Positions 8,741 through 17,386 of a stretch of DNA of 64,000 bases are shown here, one piece after another. Every line of letters begins with the position of its first letter. The first letter of the stretch is position 1. A program made the position numbers and the translations under genes. Source of the stretch: Micromonospora sp. PLK6-60 (GTDB taxonomy: Bacteria > Actinomycetota > Actinomycetes > Mycobacteriales > Micromonosporaceae); contig NZ_JAIOAA010000005.1 of NCBI RefSeq assembly GCF_019890675.1, positions 248,001-312,000 of the forward strand, written 5' to 3'. Under the pieces are notes generated by a model. That model made no database searches, was not told the origin of the DNA, and worked only from the letters and a program-made list of their open reading frames with translations.

Positions 8741-8883
8741 AGTGACTGCTCCTGTGGAGAGGGGTGATCAGGGCTGGCTAACGATAGGGCATCCGCGTCC
8801 GTTCCATGACCCCGTGTCCTGTTCGGAGCGCGGCGACAGATTCTGGTGGAACAATTCGGGCGGGCCGCACGTTGGCCACAGTC

Positions 8884-9888
8884 GTGATCGACGTACCGAT
8901 GTCTGTTCTTGATCTTGCTCCGGTCGCCGCGACCGGCTCCGCCGGTGAGGCGCTGCGGCACACCACCGCGCTGGCCCGCCGCACCGAGGAGCTGGGCTAC
9001 CGGCGGTTCTGGGTGGCTGAGCACCACAACATGCCGGCCATCGCCAGCTCGGCGCCGGCGGTGCTGCTGGCGCACCTGGCCGCCCACACCAGCACCATCC
9101 GGCTGGGCTCGGGCGGGGTGATGCTGCCCAACCACGCGCCGCTGGTGGTGGCCGAGCAGTTCGGCACCCTGGAGGCGCTGCACCCGGGCCGGATCGACCT
9201 GGGCATCGGCCGCGCGCCGGGCACCGACCAGGTGACCGCGCTGGCGCTGCGCCGGACCATGGAGGGGCTGTCGGCGGAGCACTTCCCGCGCGAGCTGGCC
9301 GACCTGATGAACTACTTCAGCGGCGCCGAGCCGGGCCCGATCACCGCGACCCCGGGTCGGGGCCAGTCGCCGGCGGTCTGGCTGCTCGGATCCAGCGGGT
9401 TCAGCGCCCAGTTGGCCGGCCTGCTCGGGCTGCCGTTCTCGTTCGCGCACCACTTCAGCGCGCAGAACACCGTCCCGGCGTTGCAGCTCTACCGGCAGAG
9501 CTTCCGGCCGTCGCAGTGGCTGGACCGGCCGTACGCGATGGTGGCGGTGAACGCGGTGTGCGCGGAGACCGACGAGCGGGCGGAGTGGCTGGCCGGCCCG
9601 GCCGGCCTGTCGTTCCTCAAGCTGCGGTCGGGGCGGCCCGAGCCGCTGGTGACGCCGGAGGAGGCGGCCGCCTACCCGTACTCGGAGTTCGAGCGGGAGT
9701 TCGTCGCCCAGCGCCGGGACGGCCAGGCGACCGGCTCGCCGGAGACCGTGGCCCGGCAGCTCGGTGCGCTGCTGGAGCGCACGGCCGCCGACGAGCTGAT
9801 GCTGACCACGATGGTGTACGACGTGGCCGACCGGGTGCGCTCGTTCGAGCTGATCGCCGAGAAGGTGGCCGGTGGCCTGCGCCGGTAG
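8884..9888 (+). CDS. LLM-class flavin-dependent oxidoreductase (YhbW-like)
   Basis: A 334-residue luciferase-like monooxygenase, expected to use FMNH2 and O2 in a TIM barrel. It follows E. coli YhbW (335 residues) closely from memory: SVLDLAPV at the start, [58 protein letters not shown] and [24 protein letters not shown] at 8884 ([11 protein letters not shown]) is preferred to ATG at 8899 because it restores the usual first strand; no strong ribosome site is present for either. Substrate unknown. It converges on the rhamnogalacturonan lyase gene with a strong hairpin between them. Confidence 0.9.
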   Translation: MIDVPMSVLDLAPVAATGSAGEALRHTTALARRTEELGYRRFWVAEHHNMPAIASSAPAVLLAHLAAHTSTIRLGSGGVMLPNHAPLVVAEQFGTLEALHPGRIDLGIGRAPGTDQVTALALRRTMEGLSAEHFPRELADLMNYFSGAEPGPITATPGRGQSPAVWLLGSSGFSAQLAGLLGLPFSFAHHFSAQNTVPALQLYRQSFRPSQWLDRPYAMVAVNAVCAETDERAEWLAGPAGLSFLKLRSGRPEPLVTPEEAAAYPYSEFEREFVAQRRDGQATGSPETVARQLGALLERTAADELMLTTMVYDVADRVRSFELIAEKVAGGLRR

Positions 9889-9963
9889 GGCCGAAACACG
9901 CTCTTCATAGCCACGTCACCGCAGCGTCGCGCACAACGCATAGCTTTATCCCCGGTGGTGGTA

Positions 9964-9997
9964 CGGCATTCCCGGTCGGGACGGGTCGGGAATGCCG
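9964..9997. terminator. Hairpin terminator between convergent genes
   Basis: An 11-bp perfect inverted repeat, CGGCATTCCCG at 9964-9974 and CGGGAATGCCG at 9987-9997, with a 12-base loop. It lies between the stop codons of the flavin monooxygenase (plus) and PL11 lyase (minus). There is no T-tract, as is common in actinomycetes; a bidirectional role is inferred. Confidence 0.7.
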
Positions 9998-10067
9998 CGG
10001 TGTGGTGCACCGGGTCGCCGACTGTGCGGATTCCGCGGTCGGCGGCCCGGTGCCTGCCGTTTCGGCC

Positions 10068-12341
10068 TCAGCGCAGATAGATGTTCGGCGCAGGCGGCGT
10101 GCTCATGCCGTCGCCCAGGAAGAAGCCCGGGTGCGGCGGCTGGTTGTAGGCGGTGTTCTGCCAGGCGATCGCGACCCGATACTGCGGATCGTGCATCAGG
10201 GTGGGCAGCCGCAGCCCGGTGGTGACGGGCGTGCTGTAGACGCGCAGCGCGGTGCTGTCGGCGGTGCGCCAGACCACCTCCTCGCGCCAGTCGCCGAACA
10301 GGTCGGCGGAGAGCGCCGGGGTGGACTTGGTGCCGTTGTTGGAGGCGACGTTGCTGCCGGTGAGCAGCCGGGTCTCGCCCCCGGTGCCGTACTTGTCGAT
10401 CTTGGTGGCGTCGAGCAGCTCGCGGACCGGGTCGCCGTCCCACCAGATCAGGAAGTTCGCCGACGAGGGCTTGCGGCCGACGTTCTGCCCACGGGTGTTG
10501 AGCAGGCCGTCGACCGCCGACGACCAGGACTCCGCGCCGGGGCTGCCGGCCCAGACGTCGGCGGAGACGCCCCGGCCGTTGTCGCCGTTCGGCGCGGTCT
10601 GCCAGAGAAGCTGGCCGGTACGCGCGTCGGACATCCACGAGCTGGGCTTGCTGCCGTCCTCGTCGACCTTGAAGACCTCCAGGCCGGCGCGGGACGGGTC
10701 GAGGTCGCCGACGTGCAGGGCGTCGCCGTGGCCGTTGCCGGTGGAATAGAGCAGGCGGCCGTTGTCGTCGATCGTGGCCGCCCCGTACACGATCTCCTGG
10801 CGGCCGTCGTTGTCCACGTCGGCGACGGAGAGCTGGTGGTTGCCCTGACCGGCGGCGGCGCCGTTGCCGGCGGCGTTGGAGTCGAACGTCCAGCGCTTGG
10901 TCAGCGCGCCGTTGCGGAAGTCCCAGGCGGCGATGACCGCGCGGGTGTAGTAGCCACGCGCCATGATCAGCGAGGGGCGCTGACCGTCCAGATAGGCGGT
11001 GCCGGCGAGGAACCGGTCGACCCGGTTGCCGTACGAGTCGCCCCAGGAGGAGACGGTGCCGCGCGGCGGGTCGTAGTCGACGGTGGACAGGGCGGCGCCG
11101 GTGCGGCCGTCGAACATGGTCAGGTACTCGGGGCCGGCGAGCACGTAGCCGCTGGAGTTGCGGTGGTCGGCCGACGCGGAGCCGATCACCTGGCCGGTGC
11201 CGGAGCGGGTGCCGTCGGCGGTCTTCATGGCCACCTCGGCGTCCCCGTCGCCGTCGTAGTCGTACACCTGGAACTGGGTGTAGTGGGCGCCGGCGCGGAT
11301 GTTGCGGCCCAGGTCGATCCGCCACAGCCGGGCGCCGGTCAGGGTGTAGGCGTCGACGTAGACGTTGCCGGTGTAGCCGGACTGCGAGTTGTCCTTGCTG
11401 TTGGACGGGTCCCACTTGAGCACGAACTCGTAGCGGCCGTCGCCGTCGAGGTCACCGACGCTCGCGTCGTTGGCCGAGTAGCTGTACGCCTCGCCGCTGG
11501 GCGTGGTGCCGCCCGGCGGGGCCTGGATCGGCACGTCCAGGTAGCCGTTGGCGAACTGGAGCGCCGGGGCCGACGCCGCCTGCTCGGCGCCGTCCACCAC
11601 GGCCCGCACGGTGTACGCGGACCCGGCCGCCGCGCCGCCGTCCAGGTAGCTGGTGGCGCCGGTGATCGGGCTGGCGTTGACCCTGGTGGCGCCGCGGTAG
11701 AGGTTGAACGCCACGCCCGAGGTCTCGGTGCCGAGCAGCCGCCAGGAGACCAGGTTCCCGGAGCCGGAGCGGACGCTGACCAGCCCTCGGTCCAGCTTCT
11801 CCATCTGCTTGGCGCCGGCCGGTGGGGTGGTCGGCGGCGGCGTGGTGGGTGGCGGGGCGGTGGTGGGAGGTGGTGCGGTGGTGGGTGGTGGTGCGGTGGT
11901 CGGCGTCGAGGTCGGCGGCGCGCCGGTGCAGGTGGTGCCGTTGAGCGTGAAGGCGGCCGGGGCCGGGTTGGTGGTGTTGTTCCACGAGGCGTTGAAGCCG
12001 AAGTTCGCGGTGCCGCCGGTGCCGATGGCCCCGTTGTAGCCGGCGTCGCGGGCGGTGACCTGGGTGCCGGACTGGCTGACCGTGGCGTTCCAGGCCTGGG
12101 TGACCTGCTGGCCGGCGGTGAAGCTCCAGCCGAGCGTCCAGCCGTTGACCGGGTCGCCGAGGTTGGTCACGGTGACGTCGGCGCCGAAGCCGCCGCCCCA
12201 CTGGTTGGTGATCCGGTAGTCGACCCGGCAACCGGCCGCGGCCGCGGAGGCAGTCACGGTGGTCAGGCCGGCGGCGGTGAGGGTGCCTGCCGCGGCCACG
12301 GCGAGCAGCAGGGTACGGCAGCGTGCTGTGCTGGGGTGCAC
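10068..12341 (-). CDS. Secreted CBM2 - rhamnogalacturonan lyase (PL11)
   Basis: A 757-residue secreted pectin-degrading enzyme. A signal peptide (to about residue 36) is followed by a family-2 carbohydrate-binding module (about 37-140: [42 protein letters not shown], with the paired Cys and surface Trp typical of cellulose binding). A Pro/Thr linker (about 145-175) leads to the PL11 domain (from [21 protein letters not shown]), with propeller-like Ca-binding blades such as [36 protein letters not shown] and [17 protein letters not shown]11 lyases cleave the rhamnose-galacturonate backbone by beta-elimination. The GTG start has GGAGG eight bases upstream. A perfect 8-4-8 inverted repeat about 90 bp upstream may be its operator. 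Confidence 0.9.
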   Translation of the reverse strand: MHPSTARCRTLLLAVAAAGTLTAAGLTTVTASAAAAGCRVDYRITNQWGGGFGADVTVTNLGDPVNGWTLGWSFTAGQQVTQAWNATVSQSGTQVTARDAGYNGAIGTGGTANFGFNASWNNTTNPAPAAFTLNGTTCTGAPPTSTPTTAPPPTTAPPPTTAPPPTTPPPTTPPAGAKQMEKLDRGLVSVRSGSGNLVSWRLLGTETSGVAFNLYRGATRVNASPITGATSYLDGGAAAGSAYTVRAVVDGAEQAASAPALQFANGYLDVPIQAPPGGTTPSGEAYSYSANDASVGDLDGDGRYEFVLKWDPSNSKDNSQSGYTGNVYVDAYTLTGARLWRIDLGRNIRAGAHYTQFQVYDYDGDGDAEVAMKTADGTRSGTGQVIGSASADHRNSSGYVLAGPEYLTMFDGRTGAALSTVDYDPPRGTVSSWGDSYGNRVDRFLAGTAYLDGQRPSLIMARGYYTRAVIAAWDFRNGALTKRWTFDSNAAGNGAAAGQGNHQLSVADVDNDGRQEIVYGAATIDDNGRLLYSTGNGHGDALHVGDLDPSRAGLEVFKVDEDGSKPSSWMSDARTGQLLWQTAPNGDNGRGVSADVWAGSPGAESWSSAVDGLLNTRGQNVGRKPSSANFLIWWDGDPVRELLDATKIDKYGTGGETRLLTGSNVASNNGTKSTPALSADLFGDWREEVVWRTADSTALRVYSTPVTTGLRLPTLMHDPQYRVAIAWQNTAYNQPPHPGFFLGDGMSTPPAPNIYLR

Positions 12342-12431
12342 GGAAATGGCCTCCGGAGGAGGTGTGCGCGGGGCGTGCTGCGACGCCGGCCTGCCCGGGG
12401 CCAGCGGCTGCGCCGCGCGGAACGACGGGGG

Positions 12432-12451
12432 ACGGACGTATCGACGTCCGT
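12432..12451. promoter_or_regulatory. Candidate operator, perfect 8-4-8 inverted repeat
   Basis: ACGGACGT-ATCG-ACGTCCGT. It lies between the divergent PL11 lyase and decarboxylase genes, 91 bp upstream of the lyase start. The symmetry and position suggest a dimeric repressor site (LacI- or TetR-like), possibly sugar-responsive. No regulator gene is adjacent, so the binder is unknown. Confidence 0.45.
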
Positions 12452-12548
12452 TGTTCGGCTCCGCGTACCGCCGATGCTAGGGCAGCGCCCGGTGACCGCA
12501 CAACGACTCACTCTTGCCCCGGGCCGGTCGACCTGATCGACTCGTGGC

Positions 12549-13982
12549 ATGGCTGCGCACATGACCCCGGAGGAGTTCCGCCGCGCCGGCTACGCGGTGG
12601 TCGACTGGATCGCCGAATACTGGTCGACGCTCGGCGAGCGGCCGGTGACCTCCCAGGACCCGCCGGGCACGGTGGCCGCCGCGCTGCCGCCGACAGCGCC
12701 GGAGCGCGGCGAGCCGGTGGACGCGGTGCTGGCCGACCTGGACACCCTGGTCACCCCCGGGCTGACCCATTGGCAGCATCCGGGTTTCTTCGGCTACTTC
12801 CCGGCCAACACCAGCGGTCCCAGCGTGCTCGGTGACATGGTCAGCTCCGCCCTCGGGGTGCAGGGGATGCTCTGGGCCACCGGGCCGGCCTGCACCGAGC
12901 TGGAGACGGTGATGCTGGACTGGCTGGCCGAGCTGATGGACCTGCCGCAGCGGTTCCGCTCCACCAGCACGGGCGGCGGGGTCATCCAGGATTCGGCGTC
13001 GTCGGCGACCCTGGTCGCCACGCTCGCCGCGCTGCACCGGGCGAGCAAGGGCCGGTGGCGCACCGACGGCCTGGACCGGCGCTACCGCTCCTACACCTCC
13101 ACCCAGGGTCACTCCTCCATCGAGAAGGCGGCCAGGGTCGCCGGGCTGGGCGCCGAGGGAGTACGCGTGGTCGAGGTGGACCCGGCCAGCCAAACGATGG
13201 ACCCGACGGCGCTGCGGGCGGCGATCGAGGCCGACCTGGCCGCCCGGGACGTACCGGCGATCGTGGTGGCAACCGTGGGCACCACCTCCACCACGGCGGT
13301 GGACCCGCTACCGGAGATCGGCGCGATCTGCGCCGAGTACGGCGTCTGGCTGCACGTCGACGCCGCGTACGCCGGGGCGGCGGCGGTCTGCCCGGAGCTG
13401 CGCTGGGCGCACGCCGGGCTGGAACACGCCGACTCGTACTGTTTCGACGCGCACAAGTGGCTGCTCACCGGCTTCGACTGCGACCTGTTCTGGGTGGCCG
13501 ACCGGGCCGAGCTGGTCGAGGCGCTGACGGTGATGCCGGAGTACCTGCGCAACGCGGCGAGCGAATCCGGCGCGGTGATCGACTACCGGGACTGGCAGGT
13601 GCCGCTGGGCCGCCGGTTCCGCGCCCTGAAGCTCTGGTTCGTGCTGCGTTGGTACGGCGCGGAGGGGTTGCGGGCGCACATCCGCTCCGGGGTGGCGCTG
13701 GCCGACCGGTTCGCCGCGCGGGTGGCCGAGGACGACCGCTTCGAGCTGACGGCGGCGCACCCGTTCTCGCTGGTCTGCTTCCGGCTGTCCGCCGGGGACG
13801 AGGCGAGCGCCGAGTTGTTGCGCCGGGTGAACGCCACCGGTCGGGTGCATCTGACGCACACCCGGGTCGCCGGCCGGTACACGCTGCGGCTGGCGGTCGG
13901 CTCGCCGTCGACCACCGAGGCACACGTGGACGAGGCGTGGCAGCTGCTGAGCAGCGCCGCGGACGAGCTGGTCGCGCCCTGA
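12549..13982 (+). CDS. Pyridoxal-dependent aromatic L-amino-acid decarboxylase family protein
   Basis: A 477-residue group-II PLP decarboxylase, expected to turn an aromatic amino acid (tyrosine, tryptophan, DOPA) into its amine. Seen: HPGFFGYFPANTSGPSVLGD (substrate lid region), TSTGGGVIQDSASSATL, HSSIEKAARVAGLG, the PLP-ring Asp in HVDAAYAGAA (Asp271) and the Schiff-base Lys in CFDAHKWLLTGFDC (Lys303). The length matches animal and plant AADCs. Two ATG codons (12549 and 12561) are possible and neither has a clear ribosome site; 12561 (MTPEEFRRAGY) is the usual family start. The gene stands alone, divergent from the pectinase gene. Actual substrate unproven. Confidence 0.9.
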   Translation: MAAHMTPEEFRRAGYAVVDWIAEYWSTLGERPVTSQDPPGTVAAALPPTAPERGEPVDAVLADLDTLVTPGLTHWQHPGFFGYFPANTSGPSVLGDMVSSALGVQGMLWATGPACTELETVMLDWLAELMDLPQRFRSTSTGGGVIQDSASSATLVATLAALHRASKGRWRTDGLDRRYRSYTSTQGHSSIEKAARVAGLGAEGVRVVEVDPASQTMDPTALRAAIEADLAARDVPAIVVATVGTTSTTAVDPLPEIGAICAEYGVWLHVDAAYAGAAAVCPELRWAHAGLEHADSYCFDAHKWLLTGFDCDLFWVADRAELVEALTVMPEYLRNAASESGAVIDYRDWQVPLGRRFRALKLWFVLRWYGAEGLRAHIRSGVALADRFAARVAEDDRFELTAAHPFSLVCFRLSAGDEASAELLRRVNATGRVHLTHTRVAGRYTLRLAVGSPSTTEAHVDEAWQLLSSAADELVAP

Positions 13983-14119
13983 CCCGGCCCGGCCGCCTAC
14001 CCGGGCAAGGGCCGGGCGGCGAACCGCGACGCGTCGGCCGGAATGCGGCACCGGCCACCGACCGGCGCAGCTGAGCGACCTCGGCGGGCGGGCGAACCCG
14101 GGTGACGTACCCGGGATGG

Positions 14120-15091
14120 TCAGCGGTCGACGGCGGCCAGCGTGGGCGACGGCTCGGCGTCGCCCACGGCGGGCGGCGCGGGGTGGTCGGTGGGTGCGGG
14201 GGCCGCGAGCGCGGTGGCGGCGACGGCCCGGGCCCGGCGGGTGCGGCGCAGCGCACGCACGGCCAGCACCAGGGCGACCAGCCAACCGGCGGCGAGCAGG
14301 GCATAGACGGCGGGGCGGGCGGTGCCGCCCAGGTCACCGGCGCGCATCAGGGTACGGGCGTTGGTCAGCACGATCACCCCGCCGACGACGGCGCCGAGCA
14401 CCTGAGCGGGGACGATGCGCACCAGCCAGGCCGCGATCGGGGCGGCGATCAGGCCACCGACCAGCAGCGCGGCCACGATCGGCAGCAGGAAGCCCTCCGC
14501 GCCGAGCCCGATCAGGAAACCGACACTGGCGGCGCCCGCCACCACGAACTCGGAGGTGTCCACCGAACCGATGACCTTGCGCGGCTCCATCCGTCCGGAA
14601 ACCAGCAGGGCCGGCGTGGCGACCGGCCCCCAGCCGCCACCGCCGGTGGCGTCGACGAAGCCGGCCACCAGTCCCAGCGGGGCGAGGAAGCGGCTGCGCA
14701 GCCGGCCGCCGGCGCGGTTGGCGCGCAGCGGCCGGGAGAAGCGAACCAGCAGGTACGCGCCGAGGGTGAACAGGATGGCGGCCATCCACGGGGCGGCCGA
14801 CTCGGTGGAGATGGAGCTGAGGAAGGTGGCCCCGGCGAACGCGCCGATCGCGCCGGGCAACGCGATCCGGCCGACCACCCGCCAGTCGACGTTGCCGAAG
14901 CGCCAGTGCGAGACGCCGGCGGCGAGGGTGGTGCCGATCTCGGCCAGGTGCACCGAGGCGGAGGCGGCAGCCGGCGCGACCCCGGCGAGCAGCAGCAGCG
15001 TCGACGAGGTCAGCCCGTACGCCATGCCGAGCGCGCCGTCGACCAGTTGCGCGGCGAACCCGACCAGGGCGAGGACCAGCAGCTTGCGCAC
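14120..15091 (-). CDS. TauE/SafE (TSUP) family membrane permease
   Basis: A 323-residue integral membrane protein of the sulfite-exporter TauE/SafE family, with about eight hydrophobic helices in two halves, each opening with the family pattern (VGFAAQLVDGALGMAYGLTSSTLLL; LGLVAGFVDATGGGGWGPVATPALL). Members move sulfite, sulfonates or other organic anions. GTG at 15091 (VRKLLVLALVGF) is chosen over ATG at 15115 because AGGGGG lies five bases upstream, whereas the ATG abuts its GGAG. The upstream DNA has a TCGAC-TTG-GTCGA inverted repeat, and an Rrf2 regulator is encoded on the same strand about 630 bp upstream. Rrf2 proteins often control sulfur genes, so a sulfur role is a reasonable inference. 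Confidence 0.87.
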   Translation of the reverse strand: MRKLLVLALVGFAAQLVDGALGMAYGLTSSTLLLLAGVAPAAASASVHLAEIGTTLAAGVSHWRFGNVDWRVVGRIALPGAIGAFAGATFLSSISTESAAPWMAAILFTLGAYLLVRFSRPLRANRAGGRLRSRFLAPLGLVAGFVDATGGGGWGPVATPALLVSGRMEPRKVIGSVDTSEFVVAGAASVGFLIGLGAEGFLLPIVAALLVGGLIAAPIAAWLVRIVPAQVLGAVVGGVIVLTNARTLMRAGDLGGTARPAVYALLAAGWLVALVLAVRALRRTRRARAVAATALAAPAPTDHPAPPAVGDAEPSPTLAAVDR

Positions 15092-15121
15092 GAGCGCCCC
15101 CTGACTTTTCGGCATCTCCTA

Positions 15122-15134
15122 TCGACTTGGTCGA
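15122..15134. promoter_or_regulatory. Candidate operator upstream of the TauE/SafE gene
   Basis: Inverted repeat TCGAC-TTG-GTCGA, 31 bp upstream of the chosen GTG start, where a repressor would occlude transcription. It might be a site for the nearby Rrf2 protein; this is inference only. Confidence 0.35.
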
Positions 15135-15300
15135 CAATGCGGCACGGGGCGGCCCGGGGTCAAGCCCTCATCCGCCTTGTGAGACGGCCGACCCGAAACG
15201 GACGCGGCCGGCAGGAGGTGGCTGGCGGGCACGACAGCAGGCGGCGCATCCAGCGGAAGATCGCCCCGGCGGTTTTCGGTCCGCCTCGCCCGGCCCTCGC

Positions 15301-15349
15301 GCCGAGCGCCGAGCGCCGAGCGCCGAGGGCCGAGGGCCGAGGGCCGAGG
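15301..15349. repeat. 7-bp tandem repeat, seven copies
   Basis: Three copies of GCCGAGC followed by four of GCCGAGG, without interruption. A simple microsatellite likely to vary by slippage. Confidence 0.9.
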
Positions 15350-15363
15350 GCCGCCTCGACCGC

Positions 15364-15454
15364 CTACCAACTTGATGGCGTGAACGAATCACCGCGGCCG
15401 ACAAACCGGGCATTCCATGCCCCGGTTGAACCGTCTACGTCATCAAGTTCGTAG
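15364..15454. repeat. CTACCAACTTGA inverted-repeat element, copy 1
   Basis: Arms CTACCAACTTGATG (15364-15377) and CATCAAGTTCGTAG (15441-15454), one mismatch, enclosing 63 bp that include GAATCACCG. A second copy with the same arms and the same internal GAATCACCG is at 43946-44046. It looks like a small non-autonomous palindromic element; no transposase is encoded. Confidence 0.75.
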
Positions 15455-15522
15455 GCTGCGGACCGCACCAGCCGGACCGGCGGCGAAACGCAGGCGACGG
15501 CGTCGCCCCGAGCGGCCCAGGC

Positions 15523-15594
15523 GCGGCCGGTCGGTCGGACGCGGCCGGTCGGTCGGACGCGGCCGGTCGGTCGGACGCGGCCGGTCGGTCGGAC
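15523..15594. repeat. 18-bp tandem repeat, four perfect copies
   Basis: Unit GCGGCCGGTCGGTCGGAC at 15523, 15541, 15559 and 15577, followed by a degenerate fifth unit. Confidence 0.92.
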
Positions 15595-15645
15595 GAGCGC
15601 GACCGGTCGGCGGGACAGCGCGGCGGGCCGGCGGGGTGGCGGACC

Positions 15646-15693
15646 GGCAGGGCGGCGGGACGGCAGGGCGGCGGGACGGCAGGGCGGCGGGAC
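15646..15693. repeat. 16-bp tandem repeat, three perfect copies
   Basis: Unit GGCAGGGCGGCGGGAC at 15646, 15662 and 15678 with degraded flanks, ending about 30 bp from the stop codon of the Rrf2 gene. Confidence 0.9.
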
Positions 15694-15721
15694 GGCGGGG
15701 CGGCAGGCCGGCAGGGCGAGC

Positions 15722-16195
15722 TCAGCTCCAGGCGCGCGGGTCGGCGGCCAGCTCGCTGACCCGTCCCGGCAGGGTGCCGGTGGCGACGTCGGCGATGGTG
15801 ACCTGCTCCAGGATCTCCCGCTCGCTGGCCCGCAGCGCGATCCAGACGTCCTGCAGCGCCCGGGCCGCGCCCTGGTAGCCGAGCTGCTCGGGACGCTGGC
15901 CCCGGACGTGCGCCAGCGGCCCGTCGATCACCCGGATCACCTCGGCCAGGGAGATCTCCGCGGCCGGCCGGGCCAGCCAGTAGCCGCCCTCCGGGCCGCG
16001 CTGGGCGTGCACGATGCCGCCCCGGCGCAGTTGGAGCAGGATGCTCTCCAGGAACTTCGGCGGGATCTCCTGCGCCCGGGCGATCTGCTCGGCGGTGACC
16101 GGCCGGCTGCGCCCGCCGGTCGCCGTGCCGTCGGTCACCGCCGCCAACTCGGCAGCCGCGCGGAGGGCGTAGTCGACCCGGGCGGAGAGACGCAT
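15722..16195 (-). CDS. Rrf2-family transcriptional regulator without cysteines
   Basis: A 157-residue regulator. The N-terminal winged HTH is typical (MRLSARVDYALRAAAELA...VTAEQIARAQEIPPKFLESILLQLRRGGIVHAQRGPEGGYWLARP). The C-terminal half would carry three Cys ligands in IscR/NsrR-type iron-sulfur members, but this protein has no Cys at all, so it cannot hold a cysteine-ligated cluster and resembles CymR-type, protein- or metabolite-responsive members. Its neighbour on the same strand is a TauE/SafE permease, which supports a sulfur-linked role. Tandem repeats lie on both sides. No good ribosome site is seen at the ATG; the N-terminus fits the family exactly. Confidence 0.92.
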   Translation of the reverse strand: MRLSARVDYALRAAAELAAVTDGTATGGRSRPVTAEQIARAQEIPPKFLESILLQLRRGGIVHAQRGPEGGYWLARPAAEISLAEVIRVIDGPLAHVRGQRPEQLGYQGAARALQDVWIALRASEREILEQVTIADVATGTLPGRVSELAADPRAWS

Positions 16196-16285
16196 GCGGC
16201 AAAGGTTAGTCGGCGATCATCCGCCCGGGCGAGCGACCCTCCGCCGCTCGGCCGGGCCGCCCACCGGCAACCGGCCTGCCCCGGC

Positions 16286-16453
16286 CGGCGGCCCCGCGAG
16301 CCGGACAGCCAGCGGCCCCGCGAGGCGGACAGCCAGCGGCCCCGCGAGGCGGACAGCCGGCAGGCTCGCGAGGCGGACAGCCGGCGGGCCCGGGAAGCGG
16401 ACAGCCGGCGGGCCGGCGAGGCGGACAGCCGACAGGACCGCGAGGCGGACAGC
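16286..16453. repeat. 24-bp tandem repeat, seven units
   Basis: Seven 24-bp units (starts 16286, 16310, 16334, 16358, 16382, 16406, 16430) ending in a conserved GCGGACAGC; units 2 and 3 are identical and the others differ at several positions. It fills the space between the stop of the thioesterase gene and the start of the Rrf2 gene. The 8-codon period keeps frames open on both strands, but no start, ribosome site or known domain supports coding. Confidence 0.9.
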
Positions 16454-16467
16454 CGGCGGCGTCGAGG

Positions 16468-17352
16468 TCAGGCGCCGACCCGGCGCAGCAGCCCCTCCTG
16501 CACGGCGCTGGCGATGTGCCGGCCGTCGGTGGTGAACATCCGGCCGGTGGCCAGGCCCCGGGCGCCGGACGCCGAAGGGCTCCAGCAGTCGTACAGGAAC
16601 CACTCGTCGGCCCGGAACTGCCGGTGGAACCAGAGCGCGTGGTCGAGGCTCGCACCCACCACTCCCCCGGGCCCCCACACCTCGCCGTGCACCGAGAGCA
16701 CCGAGTCCAGCAGGGTCAGGTCGGAGGCGTACGTGAGGGCGCAGGCGTGCAGCAGCGGGTCGTCGGGCAGCTTGCCGTCGATGCGCATCCACACCCGCTG
16801 GTGCGGCTCGGCCGGCCGGTCGCCGGGGCGCACCCAGCCGGGCTCGCCGACGTAGCGCACGTCGATCGGGCGGGGGATCTGGCCCCAGATGCCGAGCCGC
16901 TCCGGGTAGCGGGAGAGCCGGTCGGTCATGGTGGGCACCTCGTCCGGGCCGGGCACGTCGGCCGGGGTGGGCGCCTGGTGGTCCAACCCCTCCTCCTGCC
17001 GCTGGAACGAGGCCGACATGAAGAAGATCGGCTTGTCGTGTTGCAGGGCCACCGAGCGGCGCACCGAGAAGGAGCGGCCGTCGCGGACGTTCTCCACCTG
17101 GTATTCGATCGGCTCGGCCGGGTCGCCCGGCCGGACGAAGTAGCCGTGCAACGAGTGCACGAAGCGTTCGGCGTCCACCGTGCGCCCGGCGGCGACCAGG
17201 GCCTGCCCGGCTACCTGCCCGCCGTAGACCCGCTGCGGGCCGACCGGGGGGCTCATCCCCCGGAAGGTCATCTCGCCGGTGTGGTCGAGGTCCAGCACCT
17301 CCAGCAGTTGGTCGACCGCGGCCTGGCCGACCGCGGCGGCACCGCCGGTCAC
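16468..17352 (-). CDS. tesB: Acyl-CoA thioesterase II (TesB family)
   Basis: A 294-residue double-hotdog thioesterase that hydrolyses acyl-CoA to free fatty acid and CoA. Family features: FRGMSPPVGPQRVYGGQVAGQALVAAGRTV, VHSLHGYFVRPGD, VENVRDGRSFSVRRSVALQ in the first hotdog; SLDHALWFHRQFRADEWFLYD with the conserved Asp and GRMFTTDGRHIASAVQEGLLR in the second. GTG at 17352 is chosen (VTGGAAAVGQAAVDQLLEVLDL); an earlier in-frame ATG at 17421 would overlap pyk. It lies 34 bp downstream of the pyk stop on the same strand, so co-transcription is likely. Confidence 0.9.
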   Translation of the reverse strand: MTGGAAAVGQAAVDQLLEVLDLDHTGEMTFRGMSPPVGPQRVYGGQVAGQALVAAGRTVDAERFVHSLHGYFVRPGDPAEPIEYQVENVRDGRSFSVRRSVALQHDKPIFFMSASFQRQEEGLDHQAPTPADVPGPDEVPTMTDRLSRYPERLGIWGQIPRPIDVRYVGEPGWVRPGDRPAEPHQRVWMRIDGKLPDDPLLHACALTYASDLTLLDSVLSVHGEVWGPGGVVGASLDHALWFHRQFRADEWFLYDCWSPSASGARGLATGRMFTTDGRHIASAVQEGLLRRVGA

Positions 17353-17386
17353 CCGGTCACCCCGGTAGACGAGCGCCGAGCCGCGC

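Larger units (their letters stand above)
15135..15721. other. Gene-free 590-bp repeat-rich spacer
   Basis: No gene is supported between the TauE/SafE gene and the Rrf2 gene. The stretch holds, in order, a 7-bp tandem array (15301-15349), a 91-bp inverted-repeat element (15364-15454), an 18-bp tandem array (15523-15594) and a 16-bp tandem array (15646-15693). Long open frames through it come only from the repeats. Confidence 0.7.

Noticed and set aside
6053..8767. A 904-codon plus-strand frame opposite the secreted propeller gene, and a similar 1,006-codon frame at 9516-12536 opposite the PL11 gene.
   Set aside because: Both are low-complexity shadows; the minus-strand genes have signal peptides, recognisable domains and ribosome sites.
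15301..16453. Possible CRISPR array.
   Set aside because: The repeats are contiguous and unspaced, with different units, and there are no cas genes in the window.
16194..16535. A 113-codon plus-strand frame over the 24-bp repeats.
   Set aside because: Its open frame comes from the 8-codon period of the repeat; it overlaps the thioesterase gene antisense and has no ribosome site.
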